From JANYGM01 sp043764015 (GTDB lineage Bacteria; Bacteroidota; Bacteroidia; Cytophagales; Thermonemataceae), in contig JAYUKY010000121.1 in assembly GCA_043764015.1 (NCBI GenBank), positions 25,687 through 89,686 of the forward strand: a stretch of 64,000 nucleotides of DNA, given 5' to 3'. Positions 16,475 through 24,398 of this stretch are shown piece by piece. Within the stretch, counting starts at the first letter, position 1. Each line of letters opens with the position of its first letter. Both the position numbers and the translations under genes were made by a program. Below the pieces are notes generated by a model. It saw only the letters and a list, made by a program, of their open reading frames with translations. It had not been told where the DNA came from and did not search any database.

Positions 16475-17353
16475 TTAAATCAAATTTAAAGATTGTTCTT
16501 TGATTTTTTCCAACTCATCTTTCATAGCAATTACGTGGCGTTGAATGACCACATTATTAGCTTTTGAGCCAATAGTATTGATTTCTCTGCCTATTTCTTG
16601 CGCCAAAAAACCTAATTTTTTACCATTAGAATCTTTATTTTCTAGCATTTCAACGAAATAACCCAAATGATTTTTCAGTCTGATTTTTTCTTCTGTAATA
16701 TCCAACTTTTCAAGGTAATAAATCATTTCTTGCTCAAAACGGTTTTTGTCATAATTTTGGTCATTGTGTATTTCTGCAAGGCGTGCAGCTATTTTCAGCT
16801 TAACAAGTTCTATGCGTTTTGGGTCTTCTTCCGCAGTAAGAGTAAGTGCATTATCAATATTTTTGATACCTTCAGAAAGCTGTTTTGTAAGTGTGTTTCC
16901 TTCCTGCACACGAAATTTGTCGCAATCTTGCAAGGCTTCTTTGAGTGTATTTTCTATCAAAATCCATTCTTCTTTTTCTAGTGTAGAGGTACTTTTACCT
17001 GCGGAAGAAGTTTCAAAAAACTGAACCGCCATACGAAAACAGTCGTGTGTGGGAGCTTGTATTTGTGAGGCTATTTCTAGAAGTTGGTTGTAATAAGCCG
17101 TAATTTGCGTAGCATCTAATTCTATGCTGGTGAGGGCAGTTTTACGCTGAAATTCTATGTTTACGGAGATTTTGCCACGCTCCAAATACTGCTGAATGAT
17201 ATTTCTAATTTCCAGTTCTTTTTCATTCAAAAATTTAGGATTTCTTAGTGAAATATCTGCAAATTTGGAGTTGATAGTTTTGATTTCTATGTTAAGAAAT
17301 ACGTCTGCTGTATCTTTTTGAGCTTTTCCGTAGCCCGTCATTGATTTTATCAT
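16475..17353 (-). CDS. YicC/YloC family endoribonuclease
   Basis: 292 residues, the usual family length. The N-terminus MIKSMTGYGKA is diagnostic, and the C-terminal block KKLGFLAQEIGREINTIGSK followed by VVIQRHVIAMKDELEKIKEQ is the conserved YicC catalytic region. In E. coli the family degrades small RNAs such as RyhB. The start follows a TAGTTTTG box (17404-17397) and a repeat leader without G on the sense strand. Confidence 0.92.
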   Translation of the reverse strand: MIKSMTGYGKAQKDTADVFLNIEIKTINSKFADISLRNPKFLNEKELEIRNIIQQYLERGKISVNIEFQRKTALTSIELDATQITAYYNQLLEIASQIQAPTHDCFRMAVQFFETSSAGKSTSTLEKEEWILIENTLKEALQDCDKFRVQEGNTLTKQLSEGIKNIDNALTLTAEEDPKRIELVKLKIAARLAEIHNDQNYDKNRFEQEMIYYLEKLDITEEKIRLKNHLGYFVEMLENKDSNGKKLGFLAQEIGREINTIGSKANNVVIQRHVIAMKDELEKIKEQSLNLI

Positions 17354-17356
17354 AAT

Positions 17357-17404
17357 TTGAGTTGTGAGTTGTGAATTATAAGTTGTGAGTTAAATACAAA
17401 ACTA
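17357..17404 (-). promoter_or_regulatory. Promoter -7 box and repeat leader of yicC
   Basis: On the minus strand TAGTTTTG (17404-17397) is followed by TATTTAACTCACAACT and imperfect AATTCACAACTC units ending at the ATG. Confidence 0.6.
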
Positions 17405-17507
17405 TTGGATAATAAAGAGAAAACTTTAAACTGGTATGTAATAAATTGATTGTTAATGTTTTGTATTCATTCACAATTCGCAATTTAAAATTCACAATTA
17501 TTTATAA

Positions 17508-18542
17508 TTATTTACAAATCATCTGTTTAAGGCATTCTATCCACATTGGGTGGTCGTTTAGGCTTTCCACGAGTTGCCAATGTTCTCCGCCATATTCTTC
17601 AAAAAGTTCTTTGTATTCATCACCCACTTCAATAGTAGTTTCCAAACAATCCGACACAAACGAAGGAGAAAAAGCCAACACTTTTTTATAGCCTTTTTTA
17701 TCAAATTCTTTGATAATGTCGTCTGTATAAGGTTTTATCCAAGGGTCTCGCCCAAGTCTAGACTGAAAACTTGTGGTGCAATTTTCTTGTGAAAGCCCTA
17801 ATTTTGAGATAATTAGGCGTGTTGTAGCAAAGCATTGCGCCCTATAACAATATTGGTTGTCTTTATGAATACTTTTACAACAACCCTCAACGTGAGTTCC
17901 TTCCACAAATTGTTCTTTTTTTAGACAAGTATTTGTGCAATCTCCTTTTCTTATTTGTCTTTCTGGAAGTCCGTGATAGCTGAACAGAAAATGGTCATAT
18001 TTTTCTTTTTCTATGTGTTTTTGTGCAATATCCGTAATGGTATTTAGAAAAAGTTCGTTATCATAAAAGTTAGAAATGAAGTCAATAGAAGGGATTATTT
18101 GCCAATTACTCACAATTTCCATTACTTTTTCCTGCACAGACCCCGTAGAAGCAGAGGCATATTGCGGAAACATAGGCAAAACAATGATTTTCTCATAACC
18201 TTTTAGTTTAAATTCTGCTAGTGCCGTATCAATACTAGGAGATTGGTAACGCATAGCTAGTTTTACCTCATAATTTGCAGGCAAAACCTCTCTCAAAAGC
18301 CGTTCTACTTCATAACCATAGACTTTGAGAGGTGAGCCTTTGTCTGTCCAAACTTCTTTATAGATTTTGGCAGATTTTGGCGCACGGAAAGGCGCAATAA
18401 TTAGGTTTACAAGCAACCAACGAGGGATAAAAGGAAAGTCTATGACACGACCATCCATTAAAAATTCTCTCAAATATTTACGCACATCTGGCGTTTTAGG
18501 GCTATCAGGTGTACCCAAATTAACTATAAGAACTCCAATCAT
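17508..18542 (-). CDS. hemH: Ferrochelatase
   Basis: Inserts Fe2+ into protoporphyrin IX, the last step of heme synthesis. 344 residues, full length. Seen are the N-terminal MIGVLIVNLGTPDSP, the active-site SYHGLPERQIRKGD with the catalytic His, FQSRLGRDPWIKPYTDD, and the SPSFVSDCLETTIEVGDEY motif with the acidic metal residues. CTNTCLKK...CRAQCFAT are cysteines that may be structural. The gene begins after a short-period AATTGTGAATT tract. A 33-bp palindrome lies just upstream. Confidence 0.95.
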   Translation of the reverse strand: MIGVLIVNLGTPDSPKTPDVRKYLREFLMDGRVIDFPFIPRWLLVNLIIAPFRAPKSAKIYKEVWTDKGSPLKVYGYEVERLLREVLPANYEVKLAMRYQSPSIDTALAEFKLKGYEKIIVLPMFPQYASASTGSVQEKVMEIVSNWQIIPSIDFISNFYDNELFLNTITDIAQKHIEKEKYDHFLFSYHGLPERQIRKGDCTNTCLKKEQFVEGTHVEGCCKSIHKDNQYCYRAQCFATTRLIISKLGLSQENCTTSFQSRLGRDPWIKPYTDDIIKEFDKKGYKKVLAFSPSFVSDCLETTIEVGDEYKELFEEYGGEHWQLVESLNDHPMWIECLKQMICK

Positions 18543-18580
18543 TTTTTAATTGTGAATTTTAAATTGTGAATTGTGAATTT

Positions 18581-18613
18581 AACTTTCCAAAAGTTTTAAA
18601 CTTTTGGAAAGTT
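18581..18613. repeat. 33-bp palindrome AACTYTCCAAAAGTTT family (copy 1)
   Basis: AACTTTCCAAAAGTTTTAAA with its complement; upstream of hemH and downstream of the HsdR-N gene on the same strand direction, so it can terminate the latter. Same family at 29391, 31466 and 50199. Confidence 0.75.
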
Positions 18614-18665
18614 TAACATAGCTAAAAACAGAAATAAGTGAAACTATGTTTGGAATTGTATAAAA

Positions 18666-19106
18666 TCATTCAAAAACAGGAATTTCAGCAAGTTGAATAT
18701 GTTTATTATTGATGTAATCCATTTCATAAAAACACGCTTCTATGCCATTGCTTATCATTACATAACGTGCCTTAATGATAAAATTGTACTGTGAAACCTG
18801 AAAAATAGTATTATCAGAGAGTTTTATATACATTGCCTTACATTCTAACAACAAAAAAGGCTCTCCCAAACGGTCATAAACTATCAAATCTGTACGTTTT
18901 TGCCGTTTATTATAATTTAAACCGCTTTCTGCACACATCAACGCAAGCGGATATTCACACTCACAAAGGGCGCAAATAAGTTGCTGACGTACATACTCTT
19001 CTGGTGTGAAAACCAAATTTTTCTTACGAATTTTATCATAAATATACAATTCACCATTTTTTTTGGTAATTTTATGTGCATATTCAGGTAAATTAAGCAA
19101 AAACAT
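18666..19106 (-). CDS. Type I restriction HsdR N-terminal domain protein (PD-(D/E)XK fold)
   Basis: 146 residues with the start at 19106 (MFLLNLPEY), chosen because a repeat leader abuts it; an in-frame upstream extension to 19328 is hydrophobic and unlike the family. The motifs VRQQLICALC, KRTDLIVYDRLGEPFLLLEC and the following Lys give the D-(x)n-ExK nuclease core of the HSDR_N family. Such stand-alone proteins are common in Bacteroidetes and have no proven role. No HsdM or HsdS genes are near, so it is unlikely to be part of an active restriction system. Confidence 0.75.
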   Translation of the reverse strand: MFLLNLPEYAHKITKKNGELYIYDKIRKKNLVFTPEEYVRQQLICALCECEYPLALMCAESGLNYNKRQKRTDLIVYDRLGEPFLLLECKAMYIKLSDNTIFQVSQYNFIIKARYVMISNGIEACFYEMDYINNKHIQLAEIPVFE

Positions 19107-19109
19107 TTT

Positions 19110-19140
19110 TTGAGGTGTAAAGTGTGAGGTGTGAGATAAA
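19110..19140 (-). repeat. Short-period repeat leader before the HsdR-N gene
   Basis: On the sense strand: CTCACACCTCACACTTTACA then CCTCAAAAA-ATG. The remainder of the 460-base gap up to ftsZ is AT-rich. I see only a possible TAGCGTTTG-like box near 19440 and no gene or other structure. Confidence 0.55.
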
Positions 19141-19566
19141 TACAGTTTGCAGGTCAGAAAAATACAAAATTCATACATCACAGATGCAAATTTACTAAAA
19201 AAAGTATAAAAATCAGAAAAATACATAAAAACTGATACGAAACTTTTTACAACTAATTGCGTAAAGAATATAAATATAAAATTATTTTTCTGATTCATCA
19301 AAAAGTATTTTAAAAATTTGATTATCAATGTTTTACAATGATTTATTATTTATAATTTATAACTTATAGTTTACCCTTAGAAAATTTATTGAGATAAAAT
19401 TTCTAAAAATCTTGTTTATTAAAAAAATATGTTTTAATTTAGCGTTTGAGTTGCTATAAATGAACTTACACAGAATTTAATGAGAAAGCATAAAAATAGT
19501 AAGGAAATTGGCGTTAAATTCAATAAAATCTTAACACTTAAATACATAAACATTTATATATAATTT

Positions 19567-21381
19567 ATGTCAACATATAAATTTACTATGCCCACACAAC
19601 AGAAAATGCCTATTATTAAAGTGATAGGCGTTGGCGGTGGTGGTAGTAATGCCGTTAATCACATGTTTTCTTGTGGAATAAAAGATGTAGAATTTATCAT
19701 TTGCAACACAGATTCTCAAGCTCTCAATGGTAGTCAAGTACCTATAAAACTACAAATAGGCGCAAACCTTACAGAAGGACTGGGTGCAGGCGCAAACCCT
19801 GAAAGGGGTAAACAAGCAGCATTAGAAAATAAAGAAGATATTAGAGAACTCCTAAGTGTAAGTACCAAAATGTTGTTTATTACGGCTGGTATGGGTGGTG
19901 GAACAGGAACAGGAGCTGCGCCTATTATTGCGCAGGTAGCTAGAGAACTTGGTATTTTGACTGTTGGTATTGTTACTGCACCTTTTAGCTTTGAAGGTAC
20001 TAAAAAGATAATGCAAGCTAATTTGGGCATTGAAGAAATGCGCAAATATTGTGATACTGTACTTGTGATTTCTAATGACAAATTACGTGAAATTCACGGA
20101 AATATGACTATGGCTCGTGCTTATGCAGAGGCTGATAATGTTCTCGCAACTGCTGCCAAAAGTATTGCAGAGATAATCACTGTAGAAGGACATATAAACG
20201 TGGATTTTGAAGATGTAAGAACCGTTATGAGCAACTCTGGAACGGCACTTATGGGGTCTGCAAAAGCAGAAGGAGAAGGTCGTGCGCTGAAAGCAATAAC
20301 AGAAGCCCTTGCTTCACCACTTCTAAACAACAGAGATATTAGTGGAGCAAACAAAATATTGCTTTCTATGATGTCTGGTGAACAAATGCCTCTTTTAATG
20401 GACGAGATGATGCTCATTACAGAATACGTAAAAGAACACGCTGGAGAATATTCTGAACTTATTTTTGGAGAAGGAACTGACACCACACTTGGGGAAGCAT
20501 TGCGAGTTACTGTCATTGCAACTGGATTTTCTATTGATACAGATGTAAAAACAGAAAAAAAAAATAAAACTGATAATACCATAGTTAGTACAACCGCTAA
20601 AGTTGAAGTTGAAACAAATATTGAAAGTGATACTACGCCAATTATAGAAGTTGTTACGCAACCTGTTGTTGCCAAGCATACTATTACATCAGAATTAGAG
20701 GCAAAAATACATAATCTACAACACGAAATTTCTCCTAAAAAAGAAGTTATAACTGAAATAATACCACAAATGGTAGTAAACACAGTTACTGAAACGGTAG
20801 TGCATACAGTAGAAAACGTAACGAAAGTAGGTGAATTTATTATTAAAGATAGTTTTGGAGAGAATTTTAAGCAAGAATTTAATGAAATTCTTAATGAAAC
20901 ACTTGCAGAAAAGCCAAGAGAAACGCTTAATGATACGCTCAATAATATTTTGGAAGAAACAGAGCTTGAAATGCTGAATAATATTGTCAGCAAGAAAGTA
21001 GTTACGGAAGTAGAAAATACTCCCAAAGTGATGCTTCCTTCTGAAAAATTAGAAGCATTGAGGAAGGATTTCAAGAATAATAATAAAGAAGAAAATCTTA
21101 CTCTAGATACAGGTGAGATGGAATTAGACAAAAAACGCCAATTTTTGGAACAAAAAAGGCTAGAACGTCTAAAAAACTTTAATTATAATTCTGACAACGA
21201 AAAAGAAAACGACAAGGTCAAAGATGCCAAAGACAAATACGAAACTCCTGCTTACAAGCGTCAGAACGTAGATTTGGATAAAGTAGCACATTCTTCTGAA
21301 AAGAAAATTTCTAATTTGAATATCAATGATGATAATAACATATTAGGAACTAATAAGTTTTTGAGTGATAAACCTGATTGA
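19567..21381 (+). CDS. ftsZ: Cell division GTPase FtsZ with extra-long C-terminal tail
   Basis: Tubulin homologue that forms the division ring. The GTP-binding core covers about residues 16-320: IGVGGGGSNAVNHM, the tubulin signature GMGGGTGTGAAPIIA and the T7 loop NVDFEDVRTVMSNSG. A roughly 280-residue Glu/Lys/Val/Thr-rich linker follows, much longer than usual, and the protein ends with NKFLSDKPD, which resembles the Bacteroidetes FtsZ C-terminal peptide (FLxDxxD). Total length is 604 residues against 380-500 typically. It stands alone: the usual neighbours murC, ftsQ and ftsA are absent, and a strong terminator follows. A second ATG (MPTQQK) is eight codons in. Confidence 0.95.
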   Translation: MSTYKFTMPTQQKMPIIKVIGVGGGGSNAVNHMFSCGIKDVEFIICNTDSQALNGSQVPIKLQIGANLTEGLGAGANPERGKQAALENKEDIRELLSVSTKMLFITAGMGGGTGTGAAPIIAQVARELGILTVGIVTAPFSFEGTKKIMQANLGIEEMRKYCDTVLVISNDKLREIHGNMTMARAYAEADNVLATAAKSIAEIITVEGHINVDFEDVRTVMSNSGTALMGSAKAEGEGRALKAITEALASPLLNNRDISGANKILLSMMSGEQMPLLMDEMMLITEYVKEHAGEYSELIFGEGTDTTLGEALRVTVIATGFSIDTDVKTEKKNKTDNTIVSTTAKVEVETNIESDTTPIIEVVTQPVVAKHTITSELEAKIHNLQHEISPKKEVITEIIPQMVVNTVTETVVHTVENVTKVGEFIIKDSFGENFKQEFNEILNETLAEKPRETLNDTLNNILEETELEMLNNIVSKKVVTEVENTPKVMLPSEKLEALRKDFKNNNKEENLTLDTGEMELDKKRQFLEQKRLERLKNFNYNSDNEKENDKVKDAKDKYETPAYKRQNVDLDKVAHSSEKKISNLNINDDNNILGTNKFLSDKPD

Positions 21382-21440
21382 TAAGGAAAGTATGAAGTTA
21401 GAGGTTGGAAGTACGAATGTAAAACTTTGATTATCATTTT

Positions 21441-21494
21441 TTATAAGAGAAAAGCCTTCAAAATTCTTAGAATTTTGAAGGCTTTTCTCTTATA
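21441..21494. terminator. Long bidirectional terminator after ftsZ
   Basis: Perfect stem of about 25 bp built on TTATAAGAGAAAAGCCTTC / GAAGGCTTTTCTCTTATAA with loop around TAG, between the converging ftsZ and export lipoprotein genes. Confidence 0.9.
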
Positions 21495-21539
21495 AATTTA
21501 TTTTTTCGTACCTCGTATTTCTAACTTCATACCTCAAAA

Positions 21540-22382
21540 TTATCTTCTCAAAGTAATGATAATAGCCACGAGTGATATTACGCTTGAAATAGATGCAATA
21601 ATAGGTGAGAAGTCGTTTAGACTTTCTACAAAAGTTTTTCTAACTGGTTCTACATAAATAATATCATTGGGCTGAACAGTCAAATTGACTCTTTGCATAC
21701 CTTCAATAGTGGATAAATCTATCAAAAAAACATTTGGTTTCTGCAAATCTCCACGAATAAGACGCACATTTCTGGCTCTGTGATCATTGGGAAAGCCACC
21801 TGTTTGTGCCAAAATCTCAATAATAGATACATTTTCGTTCACCAAAGGAATAACCATTCCTGTACCGCCTTTCAGTACAATCACACGCCTGCTGATACAT
21901 TGTGTACGCACATAAGACTCTGGATAAAATTTTAAAAATTTTGCAGAAAGCAAACTATCTGCTTGACTAAGTTTTAGGCTATCTAATTTTTGTCGTCCAA
22001 TCATTGGTAATTGCACTTCTCCATTCATTTCTATCAAAAAACCTACTTGCCCAGTACCACCAACAGAACCACCGCCTTGCCCGCCTGCACCACCACCAGC
22101 ATTAGTAACATTGGTATTGGCTTGTTCTACACCTGCAATGGCTTTAAGTTCTTGCCCATTATTACTATAAACTTTGAAAGAAATACGGTCATTTTTTTGT
22201 AATAAATAGTTAGTTTCCACGTTCATACGTGCAAGCAACAATTTATTAGAAATAAGGTCTCCCTTTGTTGTAAACAGAATGTTTTGGCGGTAAACACCAC
22301 AAGAACTTAGTGTTAGGCTAGCACTAAAACCAAGCAAAAGAAAGACAAAAACTGAAAGGATATTTTTTTTATATTTATGCAT
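21540..22382 (-). CDS. Polysaccharide biosynthesis/export lipoprotein (Wza-like)
   Basis: Outer-membrane lipoprotein for polysaccharide export. With the ATG at 22382 the signal peptide ends at lipobox LSSC (Cys28); an in-frame ATG at 22403 overlaps rfbC by 14 bases. A Poly_export domain starts at NYLLQKNDRISFKVYS, and an SLBB domain at about 175-255 ends QPNDIIYVEPVRK. The C-terminus is a membrane helix (FSPIIASISSVISLVAIII), as in Bacteroidetes members. Unusual is a glycine-rich insert GGGAGGQGGGSVGGTG inside the export domain. Its closeness to rfbC points to surface polysaccharide, but no glycosyltransferases are in the window. Confidence 0.87.
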   Translation of the reverse strand: MHKYKKNILSVFVFLLLGFSASLTLSSCGVYRQNILFTTKGDLISNKLLLARMNVETNYLLQKNDRISFKVYSNNGQELKAIAGVEQANTNVTNAGGGAGGQGGGSVGGTGQVGFLIEMNGEVQLPMIGRQKLDSLKLSQADSLLSAKFLKFYPESYVRTQCISRRVIVLKGGTGMVIPLVNENVSIIEILAQTGGFPNDHRARNVRLIRGDLQKPNVFLIDLSTIEGMQRVNLTVQPNDIIYVEPVRKTFVESLNDFSPIIASISSVISLVAIIITLRR

Positions 22383-22389
22383 AATTTTC

Positions 22390-22932
22390 TTAGAAATTGT
22401 CATTTAGAAATTGTTCAAAAGTAGGTAATTCTAGGTCTTTTGAAGAAATAATAGGGTTTTTATTTCCCCAATCAATACCAAGTTTTTTATCATTCCAAAG
22501 TAAGCCACTCTCTGACTCTCTCTGATAAAAATCACTACATTTATAAGCAAAAACCGCTTCTGTAAGTGTTATAAAGCCATGTGCCATACCTGCAGGCACA
22601 AAAACACGGTTATGTTTTTTATCATCAACCAAGAAAGTGTCGTGTTTTCCAAAAGTTAGAGAATCTGGGCGCATATCCACTACTACATCAATAACGCTGC
22701 CAAAAGGTACATAAACAAGTTTATCTTGTGCAAAGGGTGGTTTTTGAAGGTGTAACCCTCGCAAAACATTTTTCTTAGAGAACGACTGATTATCTTGTAC
22801 AAAAGCTAAATTGATACCTTTTTCTTGAAATACTTTTTCTTGATAGGCTTCAAAAAAAATACCTCGCTCATCTTCAAAAATACGTGGAGTTATCTCAAAA
22901 ACACCTTTTATAAAAGATTTTCTAAATTCCAT
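22390..22932 (-). CDS. rfbC: dTDP-4-dehydrorhamnose 3,5-epimerase
   Basis: Cupin-fold epimerase in dTDP-L-rhamnose synthesis; 180 residues, full length. Motifs FEDERGIFFEAYQ, FVQDNQSFSKKNVLRGLHLQ and RVFVPAGMAHGF carry the conserved active-site His and Asp region. The downstream export lipoprotein starts within a few bases of its stop, so the two are co-transcribed. A TACCTTTG box lies on the minus strand at 22989-22982. The other rhamnose genes (rfbA, B, D) are not in the window. Confidence 0.93.
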   Translation of the reverse strand: MEFRKSFIKGVFEITPRIFEDERGIFFEAYQEKVFQEKGINLAFVQDNQSFSKKNVLRGLHLQKPPFAQDKLVYVPFGSVIDVVVDMRPDSLTFGKHDTFLVDDKKHNRVFVPAGMAHGFITLTEAVFAYKCSDFYQRESESGLLWNDKKLGIDWGNKNPIISSKDLELPTFEQFLNDNF

Positions 22933-22981
22933 AAATGATTTTAAATAAAGTTTATTTTCCTTTTCTTTGTTTTATAATTTA

Positions 22982-22989
22982 CAAAGGTA
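22982..22989 (-). promoter_or_regulatory. -7 box TACCTTTG upstream of rfbC
   Basis: Exact consensus match 50 bases before the rfbC start on the minus strand. Confidence 0.55.
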
Positions 22990-23066
22990 ATCAATTTAGT
23001 TTAGGAATTATCATAAAAATAAAAAACATAGAACTTTGTGTTCTATGTTTTTTGCATTCTAGGAAT

Positions 23067-23233
23067 TTTGCTACCGTACACTGGTTTTTTATTATTGGTC
23101 TGTACCATAGTGAAACGAAGGTCTGACTAATAATAAAAAACAGAAATTTCAATTTTAAAAGAGATTATGGTCAGACCTACGCTACTCTACGGTACAGACC
23201 ATAATTTCTTTTAAAACTGTGTACGGTAGCAAA
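23067..23233. mobile_element. 167-bp MITE-like element with 9-bp target duplication (copy 2)
   Basis: Terminal inverted repeats TTTGCTACCGTACAC / GTGTACGGTAGCAAA are perfect over 15 bp. The flanking direct repeat TCTAGGAAT (23058-23066 and 23234-23242) is perfect. Two internal hairpins carry GGTCTGTACC/GGTACAGACC cores. It is the reverse complement of 10781-10946 at about 93% identity. It occupies the gap between rfbC and the SH3 lipoprotein gene, which has no other feature beyond the rfbC promoter box. Confidence 0.92.
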
Positions 23234-23336
23234 TCTAGGAATAAAAAGTAAGTGATTTTATCTTTCTGTTTTTACAACTACTTGACAATCAATATTTTAT
23301 ATTCGTATCTCGTACTTCTTATTTCGTACCTCTTCC

Positions 23337-24269
23337 TTAACAGCCATAAATTTCCAAAAATTCTGCTGATGCGTAGCCTTCTTTATTGCCATAAATGACT
23401 TTAAACCACGTTTTGCCTGTTTCTTCATCTACAATTGGGTCCTCTGCAAGCAAATAAACCTCTTTATCAAAAGGAATAACAGTAATCTTTTTACCTTCTT
23501 TGCTTGGTTCTTCACGCAAAGTAAGCCCAGATTTGGCAGATACTGTAGCCGTACTGAAATTCAAATAAGGGCTAAAAATATAGCCTTCTTTATTTTTAAA
23601 ACGCACTTTACACCAGTTTCCTGTTTTCCCTGAAATGGTAGAGGATTTTTCTAAAAACTCCAAAATAATAATTTCTGTTTTATTTGGAATATTTGTGATA
23701 GAAGTTCCTTTTGCGCTGGGTTTTTCACGCAAAGTTAAGCCACCATCTGCGTTGATAAGTGCTTTTTGCAAAGCTCCAGCCATATCTGTATTATTGTCGT
23801 TTTCATAGGTATTAGTTTTTGTGTCGCTTGTGGCTTCTAAGGTATTTCCCATACGCAAATATCCACCAAAACAATAGCCCTCCTCGTCATCAAAACGCAC
23901 TTTATACCAATTTGACTCTTTGCCTTTGAGCTTAATTACCTCTCCTTTTTCCAAAATTTCCACCACGCCATTGGCAGGAATAAGGTCAATGATTTTTGAT
24001 TTCATTGAGGGTTTTGTACGCATTGTAAGCCCAGATTTGGCAGTTACGACAGCCATTTCTGCTTCCTTTGATGCTTCTTCTACATCAGGTTTTAAAGAAT
24101 TATCTTCTTCTTTTTCAGAAGATTTGTCTGCGGATTTATCAGAAGATTTATCAGAAGAAAGTTCAGAAGTTTTGTTGTCTTCTTTTGCTTTGTCTGCTTT
24201 TCCGCCACAACTTGATAATGTGTTTGAGAGAACGGCAACAACACCAATCATTACAAGAATTTTTTTCAT
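23337..24269 (-). CDS. Lipoprotein with three bacterial SH3 domains
   Basis: 310 residues. The signal peptide ends at LSSC (Cys21), followed by a low-complexity Ser/Asp/Lys linker (SSDKSSDKSADKSSEKEE). Three SH3b repeats follow, each starting with a variant of SGLTMRTKPSMKSK / GGLTLREKPSAKGT / SGLTLREEPSKEGK and ending with a WxKVRFDDEEGYxxxxYL-type block. SH3b domains often bind cell-wall peptides; the target here is unknown. It is bounded upstream and downstream by unrelated genes. Confidence 0.85.
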   Translation of the reverse strand: MKKILVMIGVVAVLSNTLSSCGGKADKAKEDNKTSELSSDKSSDKSADKSSEKEEDNSLKPDVEEASKEAEMAVVTAKSGLTMRTKPSMKSKIIDLIPANGVVEILEKGEVIKLKGKESNWYKVRFDDEEGYCFGGYLRMGNTLEATSDTKTNTYENDNNTDMAGALQKALINADGGLTLREKPSAKGTSITNIPNKTEIIILEFLEKSSTISGKTGNWCKVRFKNKEGYIFSPYLNFSTATVSAKSGLTLREEPSKEGKKITVIPFDKEVYLLAEDPIVDEETGKTWFKVIYGNKEGYASAEFLEIYGC

Positions 24270-24398
24270 TTTTTGAATTGTTTTTGATGATTTTTAAAAA
24301 GATTATAACGCAATAATACTGCTTTTTTTGGAAAAAACAAAAGTTAAATAAATTTTCAAATAAATAATTTTAATAATTTGATTATGAGCATTTTGTAT

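Noticed and set aside
18666..19328. Upstream extension of the HsdR-N protein as a membrane-anchored form
   Set aside because: The extra 74 codons cover a repeat leader and AT-rich DNA; the ATG at 19106 lies right after the leader and gives the family N-terminus.
20121..21131. Long minus-strand open frame opposite ftsZ
   Set aside because: It is a Ser/Ile/Val-rich antisense shadow created by the Glu/Thr-rich ftsZ tail, with no start context or family match.
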